From: SVTX01 sp045602385
GTDB taxonomy: Bacteria; Bacillota; Clostridia; Oscillospirales; CAG-272
Reading direction: 5' to 3'
DNA length: 22,546 nucleotides
Assembly: GCA_045602385.1 (NCBI GenBank)
Contig: JAZSBL010000033.1
Span: 1 to 22,546, forward strand
Below, piece by piece: positions 13,547-21,066 of the stretch (its first letter is position 1; the number at the start of each line of letters is the position of its first letter). The position numbers and the translations under genes were made by a program. The notes under the pieces are model-generated. The model was not told where the DNA came from and did not search any database. It saw only the letters and a program-made list of their open reading frames with translations.

Positions 13547-14905
13547 TTATCCAATGCTTATTTCTTCTATGGGATCTGATACTATATTTTGATTCTTGCT
13601 CTTGCCTCCAAGCGCGATTGCAAGAGATATCGGGCCGATTCGACCAAAGTACATGGTTGCTATCACTACAAGCTTGCCCGCCATATTCAGGCTTGCGGTC
13701 AGGCCTCTCGAAAGACCGACCGTTGCGGTAGCACTTACACACTCATATATAACGTCTATGAGAGGTGAGCCCGTAACCGCTGACAAAAGCACAATAGACG
13801 TTATCATAACTGCCAAGAAGGTTACCGCTACTGCCACCGCCTTGCGGATGGAGTCCTCGGATACGGTGCGGTGAAAAAGACTTGCGTCCTTTTTGTTTCT
13901 TATCGTTGAATACGCGGAGCAGAGAAGCACTGCCGCCGTAACGGTCTTGATTCCTCCCGCAGTTCCGACAGGCGAGCCGCCGATTATCATTAAGACAATT
14001 GATACTGCCGCAGATGCGCCTGTGAGGTTTTCCTGAGGAACAGATGCAAAGCCTGCCGTTCTTGTCGTTATCGACTGGAAGAACGACACCTGTATCTTGT
14101 CAAACAGGGAAAGCGCGCCAATTGTTTGTGGGTTGTTATATTCGAACACAAATATCAATGCCGCGCCGCCGAATATCAGTACGAGCGACGCTACGATCGC
14201 TATCTTCGAGTGGAGTGTTAGATGTTTGAATATCTTTTTGTTGTTTTTCGTTCTTGTTCTCAACACGCCAAGCACGTCCCACCATACGATATATCCGATA
14301 CCGCCTATGATAATAAGCATTGAGGTGGTGAAGTTTATCATGGGATTGGTTGCATAATTACAAAGGCTGTTCTCGCCGATTATGTCTATTCCCGCATTAC
14401 AAAACGCGGAGATCGCATTAAATACAGCAACCCATATACCGCGACCCCCCAGATCGGGAACAAAAACAGTCATATACAGGAGCGCGCCGACACCCTCTAC
14501 TATAAAGGTGCCAAGCATTACGCTTTTAACGAACCTCGCAAGTCCCGCCATGGTATTAAGGTTGAATGCGTCCTGTATGAGCAAGCGGTCACCGATGCCC
14601 ATTTTGCGGTTAAGCATGAGCATAAATGCCGACATGATGGTAATAACGCCAAGTCCGCCGATCTGTATCAATATCAAGATTACCGCCTGACCGAACACAC
14701 TGAATGTTGTTGCAACAGGCAGTGTCACAAGCCCCGTTACGCAGGTTGCCGTTGTCGCCGTAAACAGCGCATCTATATACGGTATTGCCTCGCCTTTTGC
14801 CGAGCTTATCGGCAATGATAACAAGAGGCTTCCCAAAAGTATTGTAACAAGGAAGCTCAAAAGTATCATCTGCGTTGTAGACAGAGCAAATTTCTTTCTT
14901 TTCAT
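13547..14905 (-). CDS. ktrB: Potassium uptake channel subunit KtrB/TrkH
   Basis: 452-aa membrane subunit of the SKT superfamily that conducts K+ (with Na+ coupling in some members). The four pore repeats each show a selectivity-filter Gly: TCVTGL (G58), FCNAGI (G172), TTRTAGF (G285) and ATVGLS (G397). The GGSPVGTAGGIK segment (309-320) is the conserved stretch before the gating loop. Eight membrane helices can be traced and the length is that of KtrB (about 445 aa), shorter than TrkH. GAGGAG precedes the ATG. It is paired with ktrA, so the operon encodes a complete transporter. Confidence 0.95.
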   Translation of the reverse strand: MKRKKFALSTTQMILLSFLVTILLGSLLLSLPISSAKGEAIPYIDALFTATTATCVTGLVTLPVATTFSVFGQAVILILIQIGGLGVITIMSAFMLMLNRKMGIGDRLLIQDAFNLNTMAGLARFVKSVMLGTFIVEGVGALLYMTVFVPDLGGRGIWVAVFNAISAFCNAGIDIIGENSLCNYATNPMINFTTSMLIIIGGIGYIVWWDVLGVLRTRTKNNKKIFKHLTLHSKIAIVASLVLIFGGAALIFVFEYNNPQTIGALSLFDKIQVSFFQSITTRTAGFASVPQENLTGASAAVSIVLMIIGGSPVGTAGGIKTVTAAVLLCSAYSTIRNKKDASLFHRTVSEDSIRKAVAVAVTFLAVMITSIVLLSAVTGSPLIDVIYECVSATATVGLSRGLTASLNMAGKLVVIATMYFGRIGPISLAIALGGKSKNQNIVSDPIEEISIG

Positions 14906-14949
14906 ATTTTTTCTCCTCGCTTTTAGCGGGTTTTGAACAACTTTATATA

Positions 14950-14978
14950 ATTATAACATATTTTTCCCATTTTTTCAA
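14950..14978 (-). promoter_or_regulatory. Promoter of ktrBA
   Basis: On the minus strand: TTGAAA (14978-14973), 17-bp spacer, TATAAT (14955-14950) with extended -10 TGT. The leader is about 38 nt; no riboswitch fits in it. The ~100-bp divergent region to the fprA promoter is AT-rich. Confidence 0.82.
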
Positions 14979-15059
14979 CCTCTTGGTTTATATCTGACCT
15001 AATTATATCAATAATACGTTAGATATAAGAACAGGACGGGGGGAAAGTGCTTTAAACAA

Positions 15060-15088
15060 TTGACTTTCTCATCATAATATGTTATACT
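15060..15088 (+). promoter_or_regulatory. Promoter of fprA
   Basis: TTGACT (15060-15065), 17-bp spacer, TATACT (15083-15088) with extended -10 TGT. It is divergent from the ktrBA promoter. Confidence 0.82.
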
Positions 15089-15123
15089 GTACAAGACAAT
15101 ATAAAATTGGGAGTTCAAAGATT

Positions 15124-16287
15124 ATGATTAGCGAAAAAATCAAATATGTCGGCGTAGACGACAGACAAATAGACCTTTTTGAGGGACAGTACACCGTTCC
15201 TAACGGAATGAGCTATAATTCATACGTCATCATTGATGACAAGATCGCCGTAATGGATACGGTTGACGTTAATTTCACAGAGGAATGGCTTGACAATATC
15301 GCCTGCGTGCTTGGCGACAGGCAACCTGATTATCTTGTAATTCATCACATGGAGCCCGACCATTCGGCAAATATTATGAATTTTATCGGCGCGTATCCTG
15401 AGGCAACCGTTGTTGCCTCCGCAAAGGCTTTTGCGATGATGAAAAACTTTTTCGGCACGGATTTTGCCGAAAAGAGAATAGTTGTCAGCGAGGGAGATAC
15501 CCTCTCGCTTGGCGAGCATGAGCTTGTCTTTATAACCGCGCCCATGGTACACTGGCCTGAGGTCATCGTAACCTATGAGAAAACCGAAAAGGTACTTTCC
15601 TCGGCAGACGGCTTCGGTAAATTCGGCGCGCTTGACGCCGACGAGGACTGGGCTTGCGAGGCGCGCAGATATTATATCGGTATCGTAGGTAAATACGGCG
15701 CGCAGGTTCAGGCTCTGCTTAAAAAAGCGGCCGCGCTTGATATCAAGACTATCTGTCCCTTGCACGGTCCGATTCTCAAAGAGAACCTCGGATACTATAT
15801 AGGACTTTACGACACATGGTCTAGCTATCGCGCAGAGGAAGAGGGAATAGTTATCTCATACACATCCGTTTACGGCAACACAAAAAAGGCTGTTATGCAG
15901 CTCGCCGATATGCTGAAAGCAAAGGGCTGCCCCAAGGTGGTGATCAACGATCTTGCGCGATGTGATATGGCAGAGGCGGTCGAGGACGCCTTCCGTTACA
16001 GCAAGATGGTACTTGCGACAACGACCTACAACGGTGACGTTTTCCCGTTCATGCGAGAGTTTATTCACCATCTGAACGAGCGCAATTACTCAAATCGCAC
16101 GGTAGGCATGATAGAGAACGGAAGCTGGGCGCCCATGGCTATCAAAGTAATGCGCGAGATGCTTTCAAAGAGCAAAAATCTCACCTTTGCCGAAAACAAC
16201 GTCAAGATCCTCTCGGCTCTGAGCGGAGACAGCCGCGCTCAGCTTGAAGCGTTGGCGGACGAGCTTTGCCGCGATTATCGGGCGTAG
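15124..16287 (+). CDS. fprA: A-type flavo-diiron protein (O2/NO reductase)
   Basis: 387-aa cytoplasmic protein that reduces O2 to water and/or NO to N2O, protecting anaerobes. The metallo-beta-lactamase-like domain (1-240) carries the diiron ligands H75-x-E77-x-D79-H80, H143, D162 and H214 (in CPLHGP). The flavodoxin-like domain (241-387) has the FMN phosphate loop SYTSVYGNTK (245-254), TTYNGDVFP and IENGSWAP. No extra rubredoxin or reductase domain is fused, so it is class A and needs an external electron donor. The ATG at 15124 has GGGAG upstream; an upstream in-frame ATG at 15079 overlaps the -10 box and is rejected. Confidence 0.95.
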   Translation: MISEKIKYVGVDDRQIDLFEGQYTVPNGMSYNSYVIIDDKIAVMDTVDVNFTEEWLDNIACVLGDRQPDYLVIHHMEPDHSANIMNFIGAYPEATVVASAKAFAMMKNFFGTDFAEKRIVVSEGDTLSLGEHELVFITAPMVHWPEVIVTYEKTEKVLSSADGFGKFGALDADEDWACEARRYYIGIVGKYGAQVQALLKKAAALDIKTICPLHGPILKENLGYYIGLYDTWSSYRAEEEGIVISYTSVYGNTKKAVMQLADMLKAKGCPKVVINDLARCDMAEAVEDAFRYSKMVLATTTYNGDVFPFMREFIHHLNERNYSNRTVGMIENGSWAPMAIKVMREMLSKSKNLTFAENNVKILSALSGDSRAQLEALADELCRDYRA

Positions 16288-16398
16288 TACTAAAAAATTT
16301 TCAATCCAATTTTTTGCAGACATATAAAGGCTATTGTGAGAAAAAATAATAACAGCCCAAGCTTTGGGTGTATTTTCACATTTTCGAGGTTTTATACT

Positions 16399-16617
16399 AT
16401 GATAATAGATAGAATAGCTCTTATTCTCACTGTTATCGGCGCTCTCAACTGGGGAAGCATAGGAATCTTCAACTTTGACCTTGTCGCATGGATATGCGGC
16501 GGACCTATGTCGGTGGTCAGCAGGATCATCTACACCCTGGTAGGCCTTGCGGGACTTTGGTGCATTACACTTATCTTCCGCGCAAGAGAGAGCTTTGATG
16601 CGATTGGGGAGAACTGA
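16399..16617 (+). CDS. DUF378 small membrane protein
   Basis: 72-aa protein with two hydrophobic helices (about 3-22 and 36-58). The motif ALNWGSIGIFNFDLVAW is the hallmark of the DUF378 (YuzA-like) family, whose function is unknown. The ATG at 16399 was chosen because it starts the first helix and matches the family N-terminus; GAGG lies upstream, and a frame extending back to 16336 lacks family sequence. A small CCCAA/TTGGG hairpin at 16356-16368 separates it from fprA, so co-transcription is uncertain. A strong terminator follows. Confidence 0.85.
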   Translation: MIIDRIALILTVIGALNWGSIGIFNFDLVAWICGGPMSVVSRIIYTLVGLAGLWCITLIFRARESFDAIGEN

Positions 16618-16642
16618 TAAATCGACTTTAATATATTTCTTT

Positions 16643-16674
16643 TCCGACAGGGCATGCCCTGTCGGATTTTTTGT
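16643..16674 (+). terminator. Intrinsic terminator after DUF378
   Basis: TCCGACAGGGC and GCCCTGTCGGA form a perfect 11-bp stem (16643-16666, 24-nt palindrome) followed by TTTTTTG. Confidence 0.9.
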
Positions 16675-16776
16675 GTCCGGAGCAGGGCACGGGCACACTT
16701 CGCCGCGACGAACCAAAAATTGTTGCATTTTTTACAGTGCAGGTGCATATTAACGATATATGCTGTCAAAAAATAG

Positions 16777-16821
16777 GTCTGTAACCACCCGCGACGTGTC
16801 CCCGTCAGCTGTGGTACAGAC
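16777..16821 (+). promoter_or_regulatory. Leader hairpin before the M23 gene
   Basis: GTCTGTAACCAC and GTGGTACAGAC pair (11 bp with one bulge) around a 22-nt GC-rich loop, ending 26 nt before the ATG. It lies just before the AAAAAGGAG ribosome site. Upstream, GCATAT/ATATGC form a small inverted repeat at about 16745-16763. I could not assign a promoter of the sigma-A or sporulation type with confidence. Confidence 0.45.
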
Positions 16822-16846
16822 ATAAAAATAAAAAGGAGAATTAGAA

Positions 16847-17563
16847 ATGTTTGAGAAATTCAAGGCAAAATGCAAGGCACTCTCCAAAAATCGCGCGGCA
16901 GTAGTGACCTTCGTTATCCTTCTCTTGACGCTCACGGTAGTGCTTTCTGTAAGCATCGCCACTAACAGAGCCAAGAAAAACAACGGTGATAATCCCACCG
17001 GCACAAACACCTCTGAAAAGGCTACTCAGGAAAACGACGAGCTTGGCAACGGAACAATTGAGGCTCCGTCGCACAACAGCACCGAAACACAGCCCGTATC
17101 GGGCGAGGTAGAGGAGTTTGAGCTCTCTCTTCCTGCACAGGGCGTTATCGCAAAGGGACATGACGCCACTATTCAGGTCTGGTCCGAAACCATGGGCGAC
17201 TACCGCGTTCACCTTGGCATCGATATTGCCACAGAGGAAAATGCGCCCGTATTCGCATGCGCGGACGGCACGGTTGAAAAGATATGGGACGACGCATTGA
17301 TGGGACGCTGCGTTGCCATATCTCACGGCGGAGACGTATACACCTTCTACAAGAATCTTGACTCCGAGCTGGCAGACGGCATCGAGAAGGGTGTTAAGGT
17401 CGCTCGCGGTCAGAAGCTCGGTGAGGTAGGCAACACCGCTATCTCCGAGCTGGCAGACGAGCCTCACGTTCACATTGAAATGACGGTAAACGGACTTGCG
17501 GTAGATCCCCGCGATTACTTTTCCGTTGAAGCAAGAGAATCCCTCCAGAACGGCGGCAAATAA
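16847..17563 (+). CDS. Membrane-anchored M23 (LytM) peptidase, SpoIIQ-like
   Basis: 238-aa protein: a basic N-terminus, one membrane helix (about 18-38), a low-complexity Asn/Thr/Glu linker (41-88), and a C-terminal M23 domain (100-225). All zinc ligands of an active LytM endopeptidase are present: H122-x3-D126 and H207-x-H209 (PHVHIEM). Size and plan match SpoIIQ, the forespore protein that binds SpoIIIAH during engulfment; clostridial SpoIIQ proteins keep the zinc site that Bacillus lost. The domain also fits other anchored murein DD-endopeptidases, and no sporulation gene is adjacent, so I leave the symbol blank. AAAAAGGAG precedes the ATG. Confidence 0.83.
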   Translation: MFEKFKAKCKALSKNRAAVVTFVILLLTLTVVLSVSIATNRAKKNNGDNPTGTNTSEKATQENDELGNGTIEAPSHNSTETQPVSGEVEEFELSLPAQGVIAKGHDATIQVWSETMGDYRVHLGIDIATEENAPVFACADGTVEKIWDDALMGRCVAISHGGDVYTFYKNLDSELADGIEKGVKVARGQKLGEVGNTAISELADEPHVHIEMTVNGLAVDPRDYFSVEARESLQNGGK

Positions 17564-17582
17564 CGCCAGCCGGCTTTAACGC

Positions 17583-17616
17583 AAAAAACAACCACCCTTC
17601 ACGGGTGGTTGTTTTC
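17583..17616. terminator. Bidirectional terminator between M23 and cyclophilin genes
   Basis: AAAACAACCACCC and GGGTGGTTGTTTT form a stem around a short loop (TTCAC) between convergent genes; T-runs are available in both directions. Confidence 0.9.
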
Positions 17617-17618
17617 TA

Positions 17619-18122
17619 TTATTCGTTAACTATTTCGGCTTTTTCAATTACAACCGGAACTCTCGGAACGTCGTCGTACCATCCGCGGCTACCTGTCTGG
17701 ACGTTGGCTATCTTATCTACCACGTCGATTCCCTCAACTACCATACCAAAGCCTGCGTACTGACCGTCAAGGTGAGGAGCGTTGCGGTGCATGATGAAGA
17801 ATTGGGAGGATGCGGAATTGGGATCCATGGTCCTTGCCATTGAAAGCACTCCGCGTGTGTGGCGGAGGTCGTTTGACATAAAGCCGTTTGCTATAAATTC
17901 GCCCTTGATCGACTTTGCTTCCTTCTGTGTGAAGCTCTCGTCAAATCCGCCGCCCTGGATCATAAAGCCGTTAATTACACGGTGGAAGATAAGACCTGTA
18001 AAGAAGCCGCTCTCAACAAGAGAAAGGAAATTTTCAACTGTCTTGGGCGCCTTCTCGGGATAAAGCTCTGCGGTGATCTCGCCGAGATTCTTGATTGTAA
18101 ATTTGATCTTGGGATTGTTCAT
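17619..18122 (-). CDS. ppiB: Cyclophilin-type peptidyl-prolyl cis-trans isomerase
   Basis: 167-aa cytoplasmic cyclophilin (no signal peptide), assisting protein folding by proline isomerisation. The active-site strand FHRVINGFMIQGG (46-58) with the catalytic Arg, SASSQFFI (103-110) and LDGQYAGFG are present. One departure: the position usually Trp in the cyclosporin-binding loop is replaced, as in most bacterial cyclophilins. GTGAG is the only Shine-Dalgarno-like sequence before the ATG. The gene follows Mini-RNase III on the same strand, separated by about 100 nt that holds a dispersed hairpin repeat. Confidence 0.93.
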   Translation of the reverse strand: MNNPKIKFTIKNLGEITAELYPEKAPKTVENFLSLVESGFFTGLIFHRVINGFMIQGGGFDESFTQKEAKSIKGEFIANGFMSNDLRHTRGVLSMARTMDPNSASSQFFIMHRNAPHLDGQYAGFGMVVEGIDVVDKIANVQTGSRGWYDDVPRVPVVIEKAEIVNE

Positions 18123-18147
18123 TTTATTCTCACTTTCTTAGAGGATG

Positions 18148-18206
18148 CGCTTGGGGAACTTTTTGAAAAAAGGTTCCCCAAACCCCTCAAAAACTTTTAA
18201 TAGATT
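18148..18206 (+). repeat. Dispersed hairpin repeat, copy 1
   Basis: TTGGGGAAC (18151-18159) pairs with GTTCCCCAA (18174-18182), with TTTTT opposite AAAAA above, then CCCCTCAAAAACTTTTAATAGAT. The same plan, hairpin plus CAAAAACTTTnAATAGAT tail and a leading GATGCG, recurs at 22426-22514. It lies between the minus-strand genes mrnC and ppiB and may act as a terminator-like or message-end structure. Confidence 0.7.
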
Positions 18207-18225
18207 TTCGTATTTGGAGTGAAGT

Positions 18226-18603
18226 TCATTCTGCCGACGTGGGGTATGCGAGAGAAAACAGCTCGTCTATTCTCTCGTTTTTGCCTGTAAGGTGCAGATA
18301 ACCGAAAAGCACCTCCATGCCGGTTGCAGTGCGGTATTCCGCCATGGTCGCGCTCTTTGGTACGTTGCCGCCCGACATGTTTCTCCCGCGCCTGTATACG
18401 AGCGCTTCATCCTCGTCAAGGTGCTGTATTATTCTGTGCATTGCCGCCGCCTGCTCGCTCGCCTTTACGTATGCAAGCGATGCCCGATTGAGATTACCCG
18501 AGCCCGAGATGCCTTCATTGACAAGCTTTTCTCTTACTCTTATCTCAAGCACGCTGTCTCCGAGATATGCAAGCGCCTCGGTCGATACTTCCTTTATGTT
18601 CAC
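18226..18603 (-). CDS. mrnC: Mini-ribonuclease III
   Basis: 125-aa RNase III catalytic domain without a dsRNA-binding domain, the hallmark of Mini-III, which trims the ends of 23S rRNA precursor in Bacillota. LAYLGDSVLEIRVR (11-24) with catalytic D16, RRGRN (71-75), and E97 in TGMEVLFGYLHL (94-105) are visible; PKSATMAEYRTATG joins them. The start is GTG at 18603 with GAGG upstream. An extended -10 promoter precedes it. In many genomes it sits beside cysS; here the neighbour is asnS, read divergently. Confidence 0.93.
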   Translation of the reverse strand: MNIKEVSTEALAYLGDSVLEIRVREKLVNEGISGSGNLNRASLAYVKASEQAAAMHRIIQHLDEDEALVYRRGRNMSGGNVPKSATMAEYRTATGMEVLFGYLHLTGKNERIDELFSLAYPTSAE

Positions 18604-18637
18604 TGCGTTTTACCTCAGTTCAATGTTTTCACTCGAT

Positions 18638-18666
18638 ATTTTAGCATACTTTTGCCCCTTTTACAA
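18638..18666 (-). promoter_or_regulatory. Promoter of mrnC
   Basis: On the minus strand: TTGTAA (18666-18661), 17-bp spacer, TAAAAT (18643-18638) with extended -10 TGC. Confidence 0.7.
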
Positions 18667-18726
18667 CACTTTGGGCAAAAAAGTTAGAGAAAAAGCGGCA
18701 AAAAGAATAAATATTTCAAATTTTAC

Positions 18727-18755
18727 TTGATTTTTTTCGAAAAGAATTATATAAT
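18727..18755 (+). promoter_or_regulatory. Promoter of asnS
   Basis: TTGATT (18727-18732), 17-bp spacer, TATAAT (18750-18755). The leader is only about 42 nt, so there is no room for a T-box. Confidence 0.8.
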
Positions 18756-18803
18756 GATATGTAATAATGATTTTTTGTACTTTTTAATTCAGAGGATGAA
18801 AAA

Positions 18804-20198
18804 ATGAAAAGAACACTTATACGAGAGATTTACGCCGACAAAGAAGCTTTCGGCGGCAAAGAGATCACAGTCGGCGGTTGGGTTCGCAACCTGCGCGACA
18901 GCAAGGCTTTTGGTTTTATCGACCTTAACGACGGCTCCTACTTCAAGAGCGTTCAGGTCGTTTTTGAGCGTGACATAGTTAATAATTACGATGAGATAGC
19001 AGGACAGAACGTTGGCGCGGCTCTTGTTGTCACGGGTATTCTTACTCTTACTCCCGAGGCAAAGCAGCCCTTCGAGCTTAAGGCTACAAAGGTTGAGATA
19101 GAGGGAACAAGTACTCCCGACTATCCTCTTCAGCCCAAGCGTCACTCTATTGAATTCTTGCGCGAGCAGGCATATCTCCGCCCCAGAACAAACCTTTTCT
19201 CTGCGGTTTTCAGAGTAAGAAGCGAGGTTGCTTACGCTATTCACTCCTTCTTCAACCAAAGAGGATTTGTTTACGTTCACACACCTATTATCACCTGCTC
19301 CGATGCGGAGGGTGCGGGCGAGATGTTCCGTGTTACAACGCTTGATATTGAGAATGCGCCCAAGACGGAGGACGGCGCGGTCGACTTCTCTCAGGACTTC
19401 TTCGGCAAGAGTGCAAACCTCACCGTTTCGGGTCAGCTTGAGGGTGAGACCTACGCTATGGCGTTTGGAAACATTTACACCTTTGGTCCCACATTCCGCG
19501 CAGAGAACTCCAACACAGCTCGTCACGCGGCAGAGTTCTGGATGATCGAGCCCGAGATCGCATTTGCAGATCTCAACGACGACATGGAGCTTGCTTGGGA
19601 CATGATCAAGCACATTATCAACCACGTTATGGACAACTGCAAGGCAGAGCTGGAGTTCTTCAACAGCTTTGTTGACAAGGGATTGCTTGCGCGACTTACC
19701 GCTCTCCGCGACGCGGATTACGCAAAGGTAACCTATACCGAGGCAATTGAAATCCTTGAAAAGTCGGGCGCTGACTTCAAGTTCCCCGTATATTGGGGCG
19801 TTGTTCTTCAGACCGAGCACGAAAGATATCTTACCGAGCAGGTATACAAAAAGCCCATATTCCTTATCGACTATCCCAAGGAGATCAAGGCATTCTATAT
19901 GCGTCTGAACGACGACGGCAAGACCGTTGCGGCAATGGACCTTCTTGTTCCCGGAGTTGGCGAGATCATCGGTGGCTCACAGAGAGAGGAGCGTCTTGAC
20001 ATGCTTCTTGCCCGCATGGAGGAATGCGGCCTTGACGAAAAGGACTACTGGTGGTACGTAAACCTCCGCAAGTTCGGCGGCACAAAGCACGCGGGATTCG
20101 GTCTTGGATTTGAGCGTATTATCATGTACCTCACCGGCGTATCGAACATTCGTGACGTAATTCCTTACCCCAGAACGGTAGGAAACGCAGAGTACTAA
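18804..20198 (+). CDS. asnS: Asparaginyl-tRNA synthetase
   Basis: 464-aa class IIb synthetase that charges tRNA-Asn with asparagine. The N-terminal OB-fold anticodon domain (about 1-105) begins with VGGWVRNLRDSKAFGFIDLN (23-42). The catalytic core has motif 2 FGPTFRAENSNTARH (227-241) followed by EFWMIEPE, and motif 3 GFGLGFERIIMYLTG (431-445). The Asn-specific EFWMIEPE and the absence of a GatB-associated insertion distinguish it from AspS. AGAGGATG-type ribosome site precedes the ATG. The presence of AsnS suggests direct Asn-tRNA formation; its cognate tRNA-Asn(GTT) is also in this window at 642-717. Confidence 0.97.
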   Translation: MKRTLIREIYADKEAFGGKEITVGGWVRNLRDSKAFGFIDLNDGSYFKSVQVVFERDIVNNYDEIAGQNVGAALVVTGILTLTPEAKQPFELKATKVEIEGTSTPDYPLQPKRHSIEFLREQAYLRPRTNLFSAVFRVRSEVAYAIHSFFNQRGFVYVHTPIITCSDAEGAGEMFRVTTLDIENAPKTEDGAVDFSQDFFGKSANLTVSGQLEGETYAMAFGNIYTFGPTFRAENSNTARHAAEFWMIEPEIAFADLNDDMELAWDMIKHIINHVMDNCKAELEFFNSFVDKGLLARLTALRDADYAKVTYTEAIEILEKSGADFKFPVYWGVVLQTEHERYLTEQVYKKPIFLIDYPKEIKAFYMRLNDDGKTVAAMDLLVPGVGEIIGGSQREERLDMLLARMEECGLDEKDYWWYVNLRKFGGTKHAGFGLGFERIIMYLTGVSNIRDVIPYPRTVGNAEY

Positions 20199-20210
20199 TA
20201 AAGATTTATC

Positions 20211-20236
20211 AGGGTAGGAGAGATTTCTCCTACCCT
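20211..20236 (+). terminator. Hairpin after asnS
   Basis: AGGGTAGGAG and CTCCTACCCT pair perfectly (10 bp) around AGATTT, 12 nt after the stop. No T-run follows (CAATAC), so read-through to the DUF1934 gene is likely. Confidence 0.55.
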
Positions 20237-20262
20237 CAATACATACGGCATAGGAGCTTTAA

Positions 20263-20841
20263 ATGATTGAGATCAACAAAAACGAAATAAAAGATATTTC
20301 GCTGAAAATAAAGACGGTGGTCGTCGACCCCGAGGCGGCGGATATGGGGGAGGAGGAGCTTCTTGCTCTTCTTAAAAAAATGTCCGACGGCGAGAACGTT
20401 GAGGCCGACATGGCGCAGATCATGGACGAGGAGTCGCGAAGCGAGATAGAGCTTTGCACCGAGGCAACGATAGCGCTTAACAGCGACGGGTGCGTTGAGA
20501 TCTCCTACCTTGAAAACGAGGACGACGAGCAGCTCAAGACACGCGCGAAAATAATCTTTTCAAAAGATAATCCCTCTCTCGTAATAATGAGCAAGGAGGG
20601 TGCTATGAGCGCGTTTTTATCCTTTGAGGAGGGAAAGACCCACATCTGCACATACGAAACACCGTTTATGCCGATAAAGGTCTACGTAAATGCAAGTCTT
20701 GTTGAAAACAAGCTGCTTGAGGACGGAACCTTAAGGCTTAATTACATTCTGAATCTCAATGATTGCGCGCCTCAACATTTCTCGGTTGAGGTCAAAATAA
20801 AGGAAGAGCCTGAGGATATTTTAAAGGAATTATTCTCCTGA
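20263..20841 (+). CDS. DUF1934 beta-barrel protein (YwiB-like)
   Basis: 192-aa cytoplasmic protein of the DUF1934 family. The C-terminal two thirds (about 75-185) shows the family pattern of alternating strands: DGCVEISYLENE, LVIMSKEGAMSAFLSFEEG, HICTYETPF, PIKVYVNASL and RLNYILNLN, which fold as a lipocalin-like barrel in Bacillus YwiB. The N-terminal ~70 residues are very acidic and longer than usual in the family, with EEELLALLKKMSDG and AQIMDEE as a possible helical pair. The biochemical role of the family is unknown. AGGAG precedes the ATG. It follows asnS by 64 nt and is probably co-transcribed through the weak hairpin. Confidence 0.78.
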   Translation: MIEINKNEIKDISLKIKTVVVDPEAADMGEEELLALLKKMSDGENVEADMAQIMDEESRSEIELCTEATIALNSDGCVEISYLENEDDEQLKTRAKIIFSKDNPSLVIMSKEGAMSAFLSFEEGKTHICTYETPFMPIKVYVNASLVENKLLEDGTLRLNYILNLNDCAPQHFSVEVKIKEEPEDILKELFS

Positions 20842-20946
20842 GGGGAACCTTTTAATAAAAATTGACATATGATTGTGTGTGTCATAGCGTTATTTTGTTG
20901 AAAATTGAACAAATTTTTCATTTTTTGCAATTTTTCTACAAATTAC

Positions 20947-20975
20947 TTGCATAATATATGTAAAAGTGTTATAAT
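20947..20975 (+). promoter_or_regulatory. Promoter of gdhA
   Basis: TTGCAT (20947-20952), 17-bp spacer, TATAAT (20970-20975) with extended -10 TGT. The ~85-nt leader contains a hairpin CGGGTTT/AAACCCG (20991-21031) just before the AAAGGAAA ribosome site. The rest of the 225-bp intergenic region is AT-rich; TTGACA at 20862-20867 has no good -10. Confidence 0.78.
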
Positions 20976-21066
20976 TATCAATGTAATCATCGGGTTTCTG
21001 AAATTTAATTTTTGAATTTTGCAAAAACCCGCTAAAATTTTCAAATTTTGAAAGGAAACTACAGTT

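Noticed and set aside
18756..18803. T-box leader upstream of asnS
   Set aside because: The space between promoter and ATG is only about 42 nt and contains no AGGGTGG-type antiterminator motif.
18789..19820. A 343-codon minus-strand open frame opposite asnS
   Set aside because: Shadow of asnS; Val/Leu/Cys-rich composition typical of antisense frames and no motif.
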